The notes under the pieces: generated by a model
Databases searched by the model: none
Seen by the model: the letters and a program-made list of their open reading frames with translations, nothing else
What the model was told of the DNA's origin: nothing
Position numbers and translations under genes: made by a program
Assembly: GCA_963830205.1 (NCBI GenBank)
Contig: CAWHLP010000041.1
Span: 289,417-353,416, forward strand
DNA length: 64,000 nucleotides
Direction: 5' to 3'
Source: CAVSRC01 sp963830205
Lineage (GTDB): Bacteria; Pseudomonadota; Alphaproteobacteria; Rhizobiales; Kaistiaceae
Part shown: positions 17,917-26,651 of the stretch, in pieces
Layout: each line of letters starts with the position of its first letter
Numbering within the stretch: position 1 is the stretch's first letter

Positions 17917-18812
17917 GTCTTCGCCCTCGGCCGGCGGTCGCGGGCGATCCAGAACTGCAGGGCGCTGAGAATCGCGACGATCACCACGATGACGTAGGAG
18001 ACAGTCGCGGCGTAGCCGTAATTCGGCATGAATCGGAAGGTCAGGTCGTATATGTAGATCGACAGCGTTTCCGTCGCGCCGGATGGGCTGCCGTCGGTCG
18101 TGATGTTGTTGACCTCGTCGAACAACTGCAGCGTGCCGATAGTCGAGATGACGGTGGTGAACAGGATCACCGGCTTCAGCATCGGAATGGTGATGTGCAG
18201 GAAGACCGCCCGCGGCGGCACGCCGTCGAGGCGCGCGGCCTCGTAGATCGACCGGTCGATGTTCTGCAGCGCCGCCAGGTAGAACACCATGTTGTAGCCG
18301 GTCCACCGCCAGGTGATGGCCAGGATGATCACCACCTTGGCCCAGAATGGATCGGACAGCCACGGGATCGGCGAGCCGATGATGTGGACGAACATCAGCG
18401 CATTGTTGATCACGCCGTCGGCGGCGAACATCGACTTGAACAGCACCGAATAGGCAACCAGCGAGGTGACGCAGGGCAGGAAGATCGCCGTGCGCAGGAG
18501 CCCGCGCATCTTGAGCGTCGCGTCGTCGAGCGCGACCGCGAACAAGAGCGCCAGCGTGATCATGATCGGCACCTGCACGAAGAAGAAGATGCAGGTGTTT
18601 GTGAGCGAGCGGATAAAGACTGGATCGTGGGTCAGGCGGACGATGTTGGCGAAGCCGCCGAAGTGGAAGTTCAGGCCCTTGCCGACCTGGAAGCTCATCC
18701 ACAACGACCACAGGATGGGATAGATCAGAAACAGCCCGAGCAGGACAAGCGCCGGCGCAACGAAGAGCCAGCCATTGACCTCAGCATTGCGCTCAAGCCT
18801 GACGCTTGCCAC
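17913..18812 (-). CDS. Sugar ABC importer permease, MalF type
   Basis: First permease of the CUT1 pair, 299 residues with about six membrane spans. The EAA loop reads YEAARLDGVPPRAVFLHITIP. The N-terminal span VAPALVLLGLFLIYPILWSLW is characteristic of the family. Translation starts at a GTG, with AAGGGA about 10 bases upstream. It lies downstream of the binding-protein gene, separated by an intergenic hairpin that probably lowers its expression relative to that gene. Confidence 0.92.
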   Translation of the reverse strand: MASVRLERNAEVNGWLFVAPALVLLGLFLIYPILWSLWMSFQVGKGLNFHFGGFANIVRLTHDPVFIRSLTNTCIFFFVQVPIMITLALLFAVALDDATLKMRGLLRTAIFLPCVTSLVAYSVLFKSMFAADGVINNALMFVHIIGSPIPWLSDPFWAKVVIILAITWRWTGYNMVFYLAALQNIDRSIYEAARLDGVPPRAVFLHITIPMLKPVILFTTVISTIGTLQLFDEVNNITTDGSPSGATETLSIYIYDLTFRFMPNYGYAATVSYVIVVIVAILSALQFWIARDRRPRAKT

Positions 18813-18948
18813 CGGCCAATTTCCCTTCTCGCGGGTCCGCCGGAGGCGCTTGGTTTCGCCACAGGAAACTCGCCCGCCGGGACCAACTCACGCACCCAAG
18901 CGGCCGCGCCGCAAGCAAAACGTCACGCGGACGCGGCCCCCGGGAGAC

Positions 18949-18976
18949 AAGGGAACGGGATTGCTCCCGTTCCCTT
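18949..18976 (-). terminator. Hairpin between binding-protein and permease genes
   Basis: A perfect 12-base stem pairs AAGGGAACGGGA (18949-18960) with TCCCGTTCCCTT (18965-18976) around a 4-base loop. It lies 7 bases after the binding-protein stop. The bases that follow on the minus strand are G/C-rich (GTCTCCCGG), so it is better read as a partial terminator or 3'-end-stabilising loop than as a full stop. Such loops commonly keep the binding protein in excess over the permeases. Confidence 0.65.
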
Positions 18977-18983
18977 CTGCTGA

Positions 18984-20264
18984 CTACTGAATCTGCGCCT
19001 GCGCCTGATCGTTGATCGCCTTGATGGCGTCATCGACCGAGCCGCCCTGGGCGACCGGTGCCAACTGGGCCTGGACGGCCGAATCGACCTCGGCGGTGTA
19101 GGTGCCGTAGTCGATGCCCGGGATCTGCCCGATCCAGTCGGCGAAGTCCTGCCAGACCTGCTCTCCGCCGAAGAACGGATCCTTGAGCTGGTATGCGCTG
19201 CCGCCACGCGCGGCAAGCAGCGTACCGACGGCGCCCTGATCGACGAGGATCTTCTGGTAGAAGTCGATGTCACTGGCCCAGACCGACTTCAGGAAGTCGA
19301 TGGCGGCCGCCTTGTTGGGCGACTTGGCCAGGACATACCAGCTCGAGCCGCCCCAGTTGGAGGCGTGCACGGCGCCGGGAATGCCGGCAAGCAGCGGAAT
19401 CGGCGCGACGGCCCATTTGCCCGACTGGTCGGCGTTGGCCTTGATCGTGCCAGTGATCCACACGCCGATCGGAACCGAGGCGACCTCACCCGAGGTGAAG
19501 CCGCCGGTGAAGTCGGACCACCCGGACACCGGCTTGACGATCCCCGACTGCCAGATCCTGGCATATTGCTCGAGCGCGGCCTTGAGTGCCGCATTGTCGA
19601 GAATGTTGAGGGTGCCGTCCTTCTTGAAATACCACTGGCCGACAGACTGCAGCATCAGGTGGATCTGGCCACGCTCGTTGTAGTCCATGTCGAGCATCGG
19701 ATGGCCGGTCTTGGCCAACACGTCCTTGCCGATCTTGATGAGGTCGTCCCAGGTGATGTTCTGGAGATCGGCGGCCTTGTAGCCGGCCTGGGCGAGATAG
19801 TCGGAGCGATAGAAGAGGCCGGCGACGCCGGAATCGAACGGCAACGAGTACGATTTGCCCTGATAGGTCGCCGCCTGCACCTTGTATTGGGCGAACTTCG
19901 ACATATCGATGGCGTCGGAGAGTGGCTCGAAGGAGCCGGGGAACGACTGCAGGTATTTCTGCGCGACGTCGTCCTCGATCAGCACGATATCGGGGAGCCC
20001 GTCGGTGCTGCCGGACAGAAGCTGCGCCTGCAGTTTGGTCCTGACGTCGTCCTGGCTGGTGGTGTCGATGACGTTGAGCGCAACGTCGGGATGGGTCTTG
20101 GCGTAGATGTCGCCGGCTTCCCGCATGGTGACGCCGTTGAAGTTGGGATCCCAGCACCAGACGGTGAGGGTCGTCGCCGCGAACGATGCCGTGGCGGTCA
20201 GAATGGCGGCGCTGGCAACTCCAAAAACGAGCGCGCGGCGCCAGCTGGTGGCGAAGCGTTTCAT
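18984..20264 (-). CDS. Sugar ABC importer periplasmic binding protein (family 1)
   Basis: Captures the oligosaccharide in the periplasm and delivers it to the MalF/MalG pair. The 426-residue precursor has a signal peptide (MKRFATSWRRALVFG, cleavage after ASFA). The mature domain has TLTVWCWDPNFNG, family-1 features such as DIVLIEDDVAQKYL, and W-rich ligand-facing segments (GWSDFTGGFTSGEV, ASNWGGSSWYV). ATG at 20264 follows GGGAGGGACCA, a strong ribosome site; an upstream in-frame ATG at 20297 is not needed. It lies 48 bases downstream of the lacI-type gene, on the same strand. Confidence 0.93.
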   Translation of the reverse strand: MKRFATSWRRALVFGVASAAILTATASFAATTLTVWCWDPNFNGVTMREAGDIYAKTHPDVALNVIDTTSQDDVRTKLQAQLLSGSTDGLPDIVLIEDDVAQKYLQSFPGSFEPLSDAIDMSKFAQYKVQAATYQGKSYSLPFDSGVAGLFYRSDYLAQAGYKAADLQNITWDDLIKIGKDVLAKTGHPMLDMDYNERGQIHLMLQSVGQWYFKKDGTLNILDNAALKAALEQYARIWQSGIVKPVSGWSDFTGGFTSGEVASVPIGVWITGTIKANADQSGKWAVAPIPLLAGIPGAVHASNWGGSSWYVLAKSPNKAAAIDFLKSVWASDIDFYQKILVDQGAVGTLLAARGGSAYQLKDPFFGGEQVWQDFADWIGQIPGIDYGTYTAEVDSAVQAQLAPVAQGGSVDDAIKAINDQAQAQIQ

Positions 20265-20312
20265 TGGTCCCTCCCAATAGCCGAGGTAGTTCATCACCTC
20301 GTGCGCTCATTT

Positions 20313-21386
20313 CTAGCCGGGCAATTCGGGCACCGCAACATTTAGTAAATTATCGCCCGCCGCTTGCGGGCCCGCCAGGTTGCGTGTGCTGCCGCGCCAC
20401 TTGATCTGGTTGGCGATGATGATGCGCTGGGCGACCGAGCGCCCGGCGACGCGCTGGAGCAGAAGGTCGACCGCGGTCTCGCCGATCTCCTCGGCGGGGA
20501 GGTGGACCGTCGACAGCGGCGGATGGAGGAACTGCGCCGCTGGAATGTCGTTGAAGCTGGCCACGGCGACATCGTCCGGGATACGCAGCCCAAGCTCGCG
20601 GGCGGCGCGGTAGACGCCGATGGCAATGTTGTCGTTGCAGGTGACGATGGCGTCCGGCGGCCGGCGCTGCCGCAGGAGCTGCGTGCCGAGCTGGTAGCCG
20701 GTCTGCTCGGTGTTGCGCTCGACGCTGCCCAGCGTCAGGCAGATCTTGGGGTCGAACACGCCGTGGGTCTTGCTCCACGCGATGTAGGTGCGGCAGCGGA
20801 TCTCGGCCAGGGGATCGTTGTTGCTCTCCTCCGTCCAACCGGCGAATCCGATCCGGGCATAGCCGGATTTCATCAATCCCGTCAAAAGCTTGCGTGTCGC
20901 GAGCGCGAGGTCGCTAGCGACCGCGTCGCATTCGTCGCTCTCCGGAATGAAATCGGCGAAGACGACCCGGCGGCTGTAACGGGCAAGCCAGTCGACCTCG
21001 GCCTCACTGTGCAAGCCGATGACGATCACACCGTCGGCGCTCTGCAACAGCGTCGGTTCCGGCATGCTGTCGGTGCGATAGGCCTTCACCGTCTCGCATT
21101 GCAGCACCTGGCAACGGCTTTCGATGCCGAGGCGCAGTCCGACATAATAGGGGTCGATCAGCTCCAGGTCGGGCGTGAGGAAATGGACCAGCGCCACCTT
21201 GCGCAGGCCGCGCTGCCGCGCCCGGTTGCGCGCCCGCGGCGTGGCGTAGTTGAGCGCCTCGGCGGTCTCGATGATTGCCTGCCGCTTCGTTTCGGTGACC
21301 GAGAGCGCCGGATCGAAGTTGAGAACGCGCGACACCGTGGCCGTGGAGACGCCCACGGCGTTGGCGATTTCCTTGAGCGTGACCAT
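20313..21386 (-). CDS. LacI-family regulator, EbgR-like
   Basis: DNA-binding repressor of 357 residues. The helix-turn-helix is VTLKEIANAVGVSTATVSRVLN at the N-terminus, followed by the hinge and a periplasmic-binding-like ligand domain. Several stretches match E. coli EbgR style: ELIDPYYVGLRLGIE, DNIAIGVYRAARELGLRIP and SFNDIPAAQFLHPPLSTVHL. GAGGATCA precedes the ATG. It heads the minus-strand ABC-GH2 operon and probably controls it in response to an oligosaccharide. A near-palindromic AAATATTT at 21457-21464 upstream could be an autoregulatory operator, which is weak inference. Confidence 0.92.
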   Translation of the reverse strand: MVTLKEIANAVGVSTATVSRVLNFDPALSVTETKRQAIIETAEALNYATPRARNRARQRGLRKVALVHFLTPDLELIDPYYVGLRLGIESRCQVLQCETVKAYRTDSMPEPTLLQSADGVIVIGLHSEAEVDWLARYSRRVVFADFIPESDECDAVASDLALATRKLLTGLMKSGYARIGFAGWTEESNNDPLAEIRCRTYIAWSKTHGVFDPKICLTLGSVERNTEQTGYQLGTQLLRQRRPPDAIVTCNDNIAIGVYRAARELGLRIPDDVAVASFNDIPAAQFLHPPLSTVHLPAEEIGETAVDLLLQRVAGRSVAQRIIIANQIKWRGSTRNLAGPQAAGDNLLNVAVPELPG

Positions 21387-21409
21387 TGATCCTCACGCGG
21401 CCAAACAAT

Positions 21410-21441
21410 CCTCTGCCGCCGGGCCGGCCCGGCAGCAGAGG
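21410..21441. other. GC-rich hairpin in the leader of the lacI-type gene
   Basis: CCTCTGC (21410-21416) pairs with GCAGAGG (21435-21441), and between them CCGGGCC pairs with GGCCCGG. It is the only structured element in the 276-base gap between the lacI-type gene and manD (21387-21662); no other gene is seen there. It may end transcription of manD, which runs leftward into this gap. No clear T-run follows, so the role is uncertain. Confidence 0.4.
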
Positions 21442-21662
21442 CACAGGAAGAGCAGGAAATATTTACGAAAAAGCCACCGCCACGTTCAAGCCTCATGCAC
21501 GCCGCAGGCCGCGGCCGGTGCCTTGGCCGGCCCGCGCCGGCGGGCAAAACCCCCTTTGGTGCGCGAATTCAGCGCACCCGTGGTTGCGGGGGAAGTGGGT
21601 GGGGGGCCATGCCGCACTGAAGGGTAGGGGGCTGGCGCCATTGGCTCGAGTGGGGAGCCGGC

Positions 21663-22871
21663 CTACCAGTTCCACACCGTCCCGTCCTCGAGCCGGGCGA
21701 CGGGCAGATAGGCCGCCTCGTACGGATATTTCGCCGCCAGCGCCTCGTCGATGTCGACCCCGTGGCCCGGTACGTCGCCGGGGTGGAAGTAGCCGTCCTT
21801 GAACGAATAGGCGTGCGGGAAGACCGCGTCGGTCTCCTGGTTGTGGGCCATGTGCTCCTGGATGCCGAAATTCGGCACCCACATGTCGAAATGCAGCGCC
21901 GCGCCGAAGCATACCGGCGACAGGTCGGTGGGGCCGTGCGAGCCGATGCGCACCTGATAGAGCTCGGCCAGCGCCGCGATCTTGCGCAACTGCGTGATGC
22001 CGCCAGAGTGGGCCACCGACATGCGGACATAGTCGATGAGCTGGTTCTCGATCAGCTCGCGCACGTCGTGGATCGAGTTGAACACCTCGCCGATGGCGAT
22101 CGGCGTGACGGTGTGCTGGCGGATGAGCTTCAGCGACTCCTGGTTCTCCGCCGGCGTCGGATCCTCCATCCAGAACAGGCGATAGGGCTCCAGGCTCTTG
22201 CCAAGGCGGGCCGCCTCGATCGGCGTCAGCCGGTGGTGCACGTCGTGCAGCAGGTGGAAGTCGAAGCCGAACCTGGCGCGCACCGCCTCGAACAGCTTGG
22301 GGGCGAAATCGAGGTACTTCTCGCTCGACCAGATCGATTCCTCGACCATGCCCTTGACCGCCGGCTCGTAGGGCCGCTTGCCCTGGGGGACGCCGTAGAC
22401 GTGGTCGAGCCCGGGGACGCCGGATTGCGCCCTGACCGCCTTGTAGCCCTTGTCGAGGTAGCGGCCGACGGCATCGAGCGCCTCGGGGACGTCGCGGCCG
22501 TTGGCATGGGCGTAGACCATGACGCCGGAGCGGCTCTTTCCGCCGAGCAGCTCGTAGAGCGGCAGCCCGGCGGCCTTCGCCTTGATGTCCCACAGCGCGG
22601 TATCGACGGCGGCGATCGCCGCCATGGTCACCGGCCCGCGCCGCCAGTAGGCGCCCCTGGCCAGGAACTGCCAGATGTCCTCGATCTGGTGCGGGTCGCG
22701 GCCGATGAGGAGCGGCGCGATGTGATCCTTGAGGTAGGCGGCAGCGGCAAGCTCGCGCCCGTTGAGCGTGGCGTCGCCGACGCCGTAGAGGCCCTCGTCG
22801 GTCATGATCTTGAGCGTGACGAAATTCCGCCCGGGGCAGGTGACGATGGTCTTGGCTTCCGTGATCTTCAT
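21663..22871 (-). CDS. manD: D-mannonate dehydratase, enolase superfamily (ManD/RspA family)
   Basis: Converts D-mannonate to 2-keto-3-deoxygluconate. The 402 residues match the ManD group of the mandelate racemase fold. The start is MKITEAKTIVTCPGRNFVTLKI, followed by the family-typical YWRRGPVTMAAIAAVDTALWDIKAK and QSGVPG. Metal ligands lie in FHLLHDVHH, FWMEDPTPAENQ and AIGEVFNS. SHGPTDLSPV and the C-terminal WNW also fit. Context supports the activity: uxuB, a hexuronate-type TRAP importer and a FadR-like GntR regulator adjoin. Some ManD-fold members prefer D-gluconate or have low activity, so the substrate needs an assay. Confidence 0.92.
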   Translation of the reverse strand: MKITEAKTIVTCPGRNFVTLKIMTDEGLYGVGDATLNGRELAAAAYLKDHIAPLLIGRDPHQIEDIWQFLARGAYWRRGPVTMAAIAAVDTALWDIKAKAAGLPLYELLGGKSRSGVMVYAHANGRDVPEALDAVGRYLDKGYKAVRAQSGVPGLDHVYGVPQGKRPYEPAVKGMVEESIWSSEKYLDFAPKLFEAVRARFGFDFHLLHDVHHRLTPIEAARLGKSLEPYRLFWMEDPTPAENQESLKLIRQHTVTPIAIGEVFNSIHDVRELIENQLIDYVRMSVAHSGGITQLRKIAALAELYQVRIGSHGPTDLSPVCFGAALHFDMWVPNFGIQEHMAHNQETDAVFPHAYSFKDGYFHPGDVPGHGVDIDEALAAKYPYEAAYLPVARLEDGTVWNW

Positions 22872-22886
22872 GTCGGTTGTGCTTTC

Positions 22887-23660
22887 CTACGCACCGGCCG
22901 CCTGCGGCAACGCTGGGGCCGATTCCGTTTCGCCCTCGTCCTCGAAAAGGTGCGGGAACTGCTTTTCCAGCACCGGCAGCGAGGTCAGGATTTCACTCAA
23001 GTGCCTGCGCACCGCCGCCTCGGCGCGGGCTTCGTCGCCGGCCTCGACCGCGTCGAGGATCGCGGTGTGCTGATCGATGAGGCGCGCGATCGGCGTGGCC
23101 TGCGGCAGGCTGAGGTAGCGGACGCGATCCATCTGCGCCTTGACGTCTTCGACGACCCGCCACGCATAGCCGCAGTCGACGCCAAGCGCGAGCCCGCGGT
23201 GGAAGGCCTCGTCGAGGGTGAGGAAGCGGGCAGGGGCGGTCTCGGCGGCAGCCACCCGCTGGGCCGCGAGGTTGCCGCGCAGTTCGGCGATCGTCTCAGC
23301 GCTCATCACCTGGCAGGCCTTGCGCACCACCGCCACCTCGACGGCCTCGCGCACGAAGCGCGCGTCGGTCACCTGCTTGGTCGAAATCTTGACGACGAAG
23401 GTGCCGCGCTGCGGGCGGATGCGGACGAAACCGGCCTCGCTGAGCTTGATGAAGGCTTCGCGCACCGGCTGGCGGCTGACGCCGAGCCGCGTCGCGATCT
23501 CGTTCTCCGAGAGTGCCTGGCCGGGGGTCAGCGCCATGGTGACGATGGCGCTCTTCAGCGCGTGCAGCACGCGCCGCGCCGCCGGCTCGCCCGGCGCGTC
23601 CGCATACACCGACCTGCGCTCGAACGTGGCGCCCTTCGCCCCGTCGCTTCCTTGCTTCAT
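22887..23660 (-). CDS. GntR-family regulator, FadR/UxuR subfamily (FCD domain)
   Basis: Transcription factor of 257 residues. The N-terminal winged helix carries ALSENEIATRLGVSRQPVREAFIKLSEAGFV. The C-terminal all-helical FCD domain has conserved metal/ligand residues in DEAFHRGLALG, DQHTAILDAVEAGD and AVRRHLSEI. ATG at 23660 is used because AAGGGG lies about 9 bases upstream; the 27 extra codons above it run into the promoter. It is divergent from the TRAP operon and upstream of manD on the same strand. It probably represses both until a hexuronate-pathway intermediate binds. Confidence 0.92.
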   Translation of the reverse strand: MKQGSDGAKGATFERRSVYADAPGEPAARRVLHALKSAIVTMALTPGQALSENEIATRLGVSRQPVREAFIKLSEAGFVRIRPQRGTFVVKISTKQVTDARFVREAVEVAVVRKACQVMSAETIAELRGNLAAQRVAAAETAPARFLTLDEAFHRGLALGVDCGYAWRVVEDVKAQMDRVRYLSLPQATPIARLIDQHTAILDAVEAGDEARAEAAVRRHLSEILTSLPVLEKQFPHLFEDEGETESAPALPQAAGA

Positions 23661-23703
23661 TCGTCTCGCCCCTTGGGTGTGTTCGTTGGGCCGAACATCA
23701 TTG

Positions 23704-23740
23704 TTGCACTTTTCTATGTGCCATACTACCATACCAGTCA
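23704..23740 (+). promoter_or_regulatory. Candidate dctP promoter with GntR-type direct repeat
   Basis: A TTGCAC element (23704-23709) and TACCAT (23727-23732) are spaced by 17 bases, giving a plausible promoter for the TRAP operon. The -10 region overlaps a direct repeat, CCATAC-TA-CCATACC (23721-23735). Such overlapping repeats would suit repression by the divergent FCD-type regulator. The reading is pattern-based and unverified. Confidence 0.35.
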
Positions 23741-23788
23741 ATACGGACGTCCACGCGGGCCGTCCGCAAGGGATGGAAACGGGAGGAA

Positions 23789-24775
23789 ATGATGATGAGT
23801 TTTCCGCGCATTGGACTTGCCCTCATCGCTGCCGCGGCCGTCATGGCGCTGCCGCGAGTCGGCCTTGCCGCAGACTACACGCTGAACATCAACTCGGCGC
23901 TGACCACCGACGACCCGCTGTTCAAGGGCCTGGAAGCCTACAAGCAGAAGGTTGAGGCCGACACCAAGGGCGCCGTCGAAGTGCGTCTGTTCCCGAGCTC
24001 GCAGCTCGGCAAGGACGAGGACGTGCTCGAGCAGGCGCGTGCCGGCGGCAACGTCGCCGTCGTCGTCGATGGCGGCCGTCTGGCCGTCTACACCAAGGAA
24101 TTCGGCATTCTCGGCGCGCCGTTCCTCGCCCAGGGTTACGACGGCATCCGCAAGGTCGTGACCTCGGACATTTTCGAGGGCTGGGCCAAGAAGCTGCATG
24201 ACGACGCCGGCCTGCAGGTCCTGTCGTTCAACTGGTGGCAGGGCGAGCGCAATCTCTTGACCAACGTCCCGGTCAAGACGCCTGCCGACCTCAAGGGCAT
24301 CCGCATGCGCACGCCTGGCGCGCCGGTGTGGATGGAGACGATCAAGGCGATGGGCGCGACGCCGACGCCGATGGGCTGGACCGACGTCTATCCGGCGCTT
24401 CAGCAGCACGTCATCGACGGCGCCGAGGCACAGGACCCGGCGGTCTGGGGTGCCCGCCTGTACGAGGTCATCAAGTACATCACCAAGACCGGCCACATCA
24501 ATCTCATCACTGGCGTCGTCACCAGCGCCGGCTGGTTCGACAAGCTGCCCGCCGACATCCAGAAGATCCTCCGCGATGACGCGGTCGCCGCTGGCGACGT
24601 GGCGTCGTACGGGACCAAGGACTCGCTGGCCAACTACGAGAAGATGATGACCGAGAAGGGCGTGCAGATCGACGAGATCGACGTCACGCCGTTCGTCAAT
24701 GCAACCGCCGGCGTATACGATACGCTGGGCTACGCCGACTTGCGCAAGCAGATCGAGCCGATCCTCGCCAAGTAG
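23789..24775 (+). CDS. dctP: TRAP transporter periplasmic binding protein, DctP family
   Basis: Binds a small organic acid, probably a hexuronate or aldonate given its neighbours, for sodium-driven uptake. The 328-residue precursor has a signal peptide cut near GLAADYTL. DctP features include FPSSQLGKDEDVLEQARAGG and the carboxylate-binding arginine region LKGIRMRTPGAPVW; ALQQHVIDGAEAQDPAV lies in the second lobe. Three tandem ATGs (23789, 23792, 23795) follow GGGAGGAA; the third has the best spacing. It is first in dctP-dctQ-dctM-uxuB. A perfect hairpin after the gene (24788) probably protects its 3' end. Confidence 0.93.
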   Translation: MMMSFPRIGLALIAAAAVMALPRVGLAADYTLNINSALTTDDPLFKGLEAYKQKVEADTKGAVEVRLFPSSQLGKDEDVLEQARAGGNVAVVVDGGRLAVYTKEFGILGAPFLAQGYDGIRKVVTSDIFEGWAKKLHDDAGLQVLSFNWWQGERNLLTNVPVKTPADLKGIRMRTPGAPVWMETIKAMGATPTPMGWTDVYPALQQHVIDGAEAQDPAVWGARLYEVIKYITKTGHINLITGVVTSAGWFDKLPADIQKILRDDAVAAGDVASYGTKDSLANYEKMMTEKGVQIDEIDVTPFVNATAGVYDTLGYADLRKQIEPILAK

Positions 24776-24787
24776 CCTCCCAAGGCT

Positions 24788-24814
24788 GGGCCGGCCCGCG
24801 TCGCGGGCCGGCCC
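24788..24814 (+). other. Perfect intercistronic hairpin between dctP and dctQ
   Basis: GGGCCGGCCCGCG (24788-24800) and its exact complement (24802-24814) are separated by one base. It lies 12 bases after the dctP stop, with no T-run. It is likely an attenuating or RNA-stabilising element that raises binding-protein output over the membrane subunits, as with the hairpin at 18949. Confidence 0.6.
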
Positions 24815-24843
24815 GTTCCCGGTGATCTCGGGTGAGGCGGAGG

Positions 24844-25356
24844 ATGTTGGATTTCCTGGTGCGTCTTGAGGCGGCGGTCGGCAAGTTCCTGCTTGTCGTG
24901 ATCGTCGTGCTGGTCTTTGCAGCCGGCGTGCTGCGCTGGTTCGACCACCCGCTGATCTGGTCGGTCGACCTTGCCCAGCTCCTGTTCCTGTGGATCGCCT
25001 TCATCGGCGCCAACCGGGCGCTGAGGAAGCGCGCCCATATCGGCATGGACCTCGCCGTGCGCTGGATGCCGCTCGCCTGGCGGCGCGTCATCGAGCTGGC
25101 GCTGGCGGCGCTGACGCTCGCCTTCCTGCTGATCATGGTGTGGGAGGGCTACAAGCTCACCACGCTCAACCTCCAGCGCGTCTTCGGCGACAGCGGCATC
25201 AGCTACGCCTTCGTCACCGGCGCGGTGCCGATCGGCTGCCTGATGCTGGCGATCACGCTGACCGGCCACATCGTCAAGCTCATCCGTACCTGGCGGAGCG
25301 GGCGGAGCCTCGTCTTCTCCGATCCGCAACAGGGTGAAGTGGAAGACGTGCTGTGA
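24844..25356 (+). CDS. dctQ: TRAP transporter small permease, DctQ family
   Basis: Four-span inner-membrane subunit of 170 residues that pairs with DctM. The family-typical WSVDLAQLLFLWIAFIGANRALRKRAHIGMD lies between spans 2 and 3. ATG at 24844 is preferred over the GTG at 24832, because GAGGCGGAGG lies immediately before it. The stop codon overlaps the dctM start by four bases (GTGA), so the two are translationally coupled. Confidence 0.92.
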   Translation: MLDFLVRLEAAVGKFLLVVIVVLVFAAGVLRWFDHPLIWSVDLAQLLFLWIAFIGANRALRKRAHIGMDLAVRWMPLAWRRVIELALAALTLAFLLIMVWEGYKLTTLNLQRVFGDSGISYAFVTGAVPIGCLMLAITLTGHIVKLIRTWRSGRSLVFSDPQQGEVEDVL

Positions 25357-26630
25357 CCCTGCTTTCGCTGACATTCCTGGTACTGATGCTGGCAGGGCTG
25401 CCGATCGCCTTCGCCATCGGCATGGCCGGCTTCACCTTCTTCCTCACCAACGGATCCATCCCGGTTTCCATCGGCGTGCAGCAGGTGGCGACGGCCTCAC
25501 AGAGCTTCCCGCTGCTGGCGGTGCCGTTCTTCCTGCTGGCCGGCCACATGATGAACCATTCGGGGATCACGTCGCGGCTGATCAATTGCTCCAACGTGCT
25601 GGTCTCGTGGATGGCGGGCGGCCTGGCGCAGGTGTGCATCGTGCTCTCCACCCTGATGGGTGGCGTCTCCGGCGCGGCCGTGGCCGACGCTGCCATGGAG
25701 GCGCGCATCCTCGGGCCGAACCTGATCAAGGCCGGCTATTCCAAGGGCTTCACCTCCGCCGTCATCGCCGTCGGCTCGCTCATCACCTCCACCATCCCGC
25801 CGAGCATCGGCCTCATCCTCTACGGCTTCGTCGGCAACGTCTCGATCGGGCGGCTGTTCCTCGCCGGCGTCATCCCGGGCCTGTTGATGATGACGTTCCT
25901 GATGACCACGACCTGGATCATCGCGCGGCGGCGGAACTACCGGTCCGAGACGGCGACGCGGCCGACGCTGAAGGCGGTCGGCAAGGCGGTCGCCGAGGCC
26001 AAATGGGCGCTGCTCTTCCCCGCGGCGCTGCTCGTCGCCATCCGCGGCGGGCTGTTCACGCCCTCCGAAGTCGGTGCCTTCGCCGTCGTCTACGCCGCCA
26101 TCGTCGGCGTCGTCGCCCATCGCGAGATGACCTGGTCGGGGCTGATGGAGGCGCTCGGCCAGGCGGTGACCGACATCGGCATGATCATGCTGATCATCGT
26201 CTTCTCCGGCATGGTCGGCTACGGCATCATCTTCGCGCAGGCACCGCAGCAGATCGCCGCGACGCTGATCCATCTGACCACCAATCCGATGGCCATCGTC
26301 GGGCTGCTGCTGCTCTTCGTCTTCATCGCCGGGCTGTTCGTCGAGAGCACCGTGCTGGTGCTCCTGCTGACGCCGATCTTCCTGCCCATCGTGCGCCCGC
26401 TTGGCGTCGACGACGTGCATTTCGGCATCCTGATGATGACCATCGTGACGCTTGGCTCGATGACCCCGCCGGTCGGGGTGTGCATGTATACCGTGTGCAG
26501 CCTGCTCAATACGCCGGTCGAAGAGTATATCGTCGAGTCGATCCCGTTCGTGGCGGCGATCCTCCTCGAGGTCGCCATCCTTGCGTTTTTCCCCCAGGTG
26601 GTGCTCTTTCTGCCCAATCTTTTGATGTGA
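25353..26630 (+). CDS. dctM: TRAP transporter large permease, DctM family
   Basis: Carries the ion-coupled substrate pathway in the inner membrane. The 425 residues form about 12 spans. Family motifs include FPLLAVPFFLLAGHMMN, STLMGGVSGAAVADAAME, TSTIPPSIGLILYG and TLGSMTPPVGVCMY. Translation begins at a GTG overlapping dctQ. uxuB follows after about 20 bases on the same strand, linking uptake to fructuronate/mannonate metabolism. Confidence 0.94.
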   Translation: MTLLSLTFLVLMLAGLPIAFAIGMAGFTFFLTNGSIPVSIGVQQVATASQSFPLLAVPFFLLAGHMMNHSGITSRLINCSNVLVSWMAGGLAQVCIVLSTLMGGVSGAAVADAAMEARILGPNLIKAGYSKGFTSAVIAVGSLITSTIPPSIGLILYGFVGNVSIGRLFLAGVIPGLLMMTFLMTTTWIIARRRNYRSETATRPTLKAVGKAVAEAKWALLFPAALLVAIRGGLFTPSEVGAFAVVYAAIVGVVAHREMTWSGLMEALGQAVTDIGMIMLIIVFSGMVGYGIIFAQAPQQIAATLIHLTTNPMAIVGLLLLFVFIAGLFVESTVLVLLLTPIFLPIVRPLGVDDVHFGILMMTIVTLGSMTPPVGVCMYTVCSLLNTPVEEYIVESIPFVAAILLEVAILAFFPQVVLFLPNLLM

Positions 26631-26651
26631 GAAGCAGGGAGCGCATTGCTA

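Noticed and set aside
21762..23792. A 676-codon plus-strand open frame opposite manD and gntR
   Set aside because: It runs through two conserved minus-strand genes and their promoter, so it is a GC artefact.
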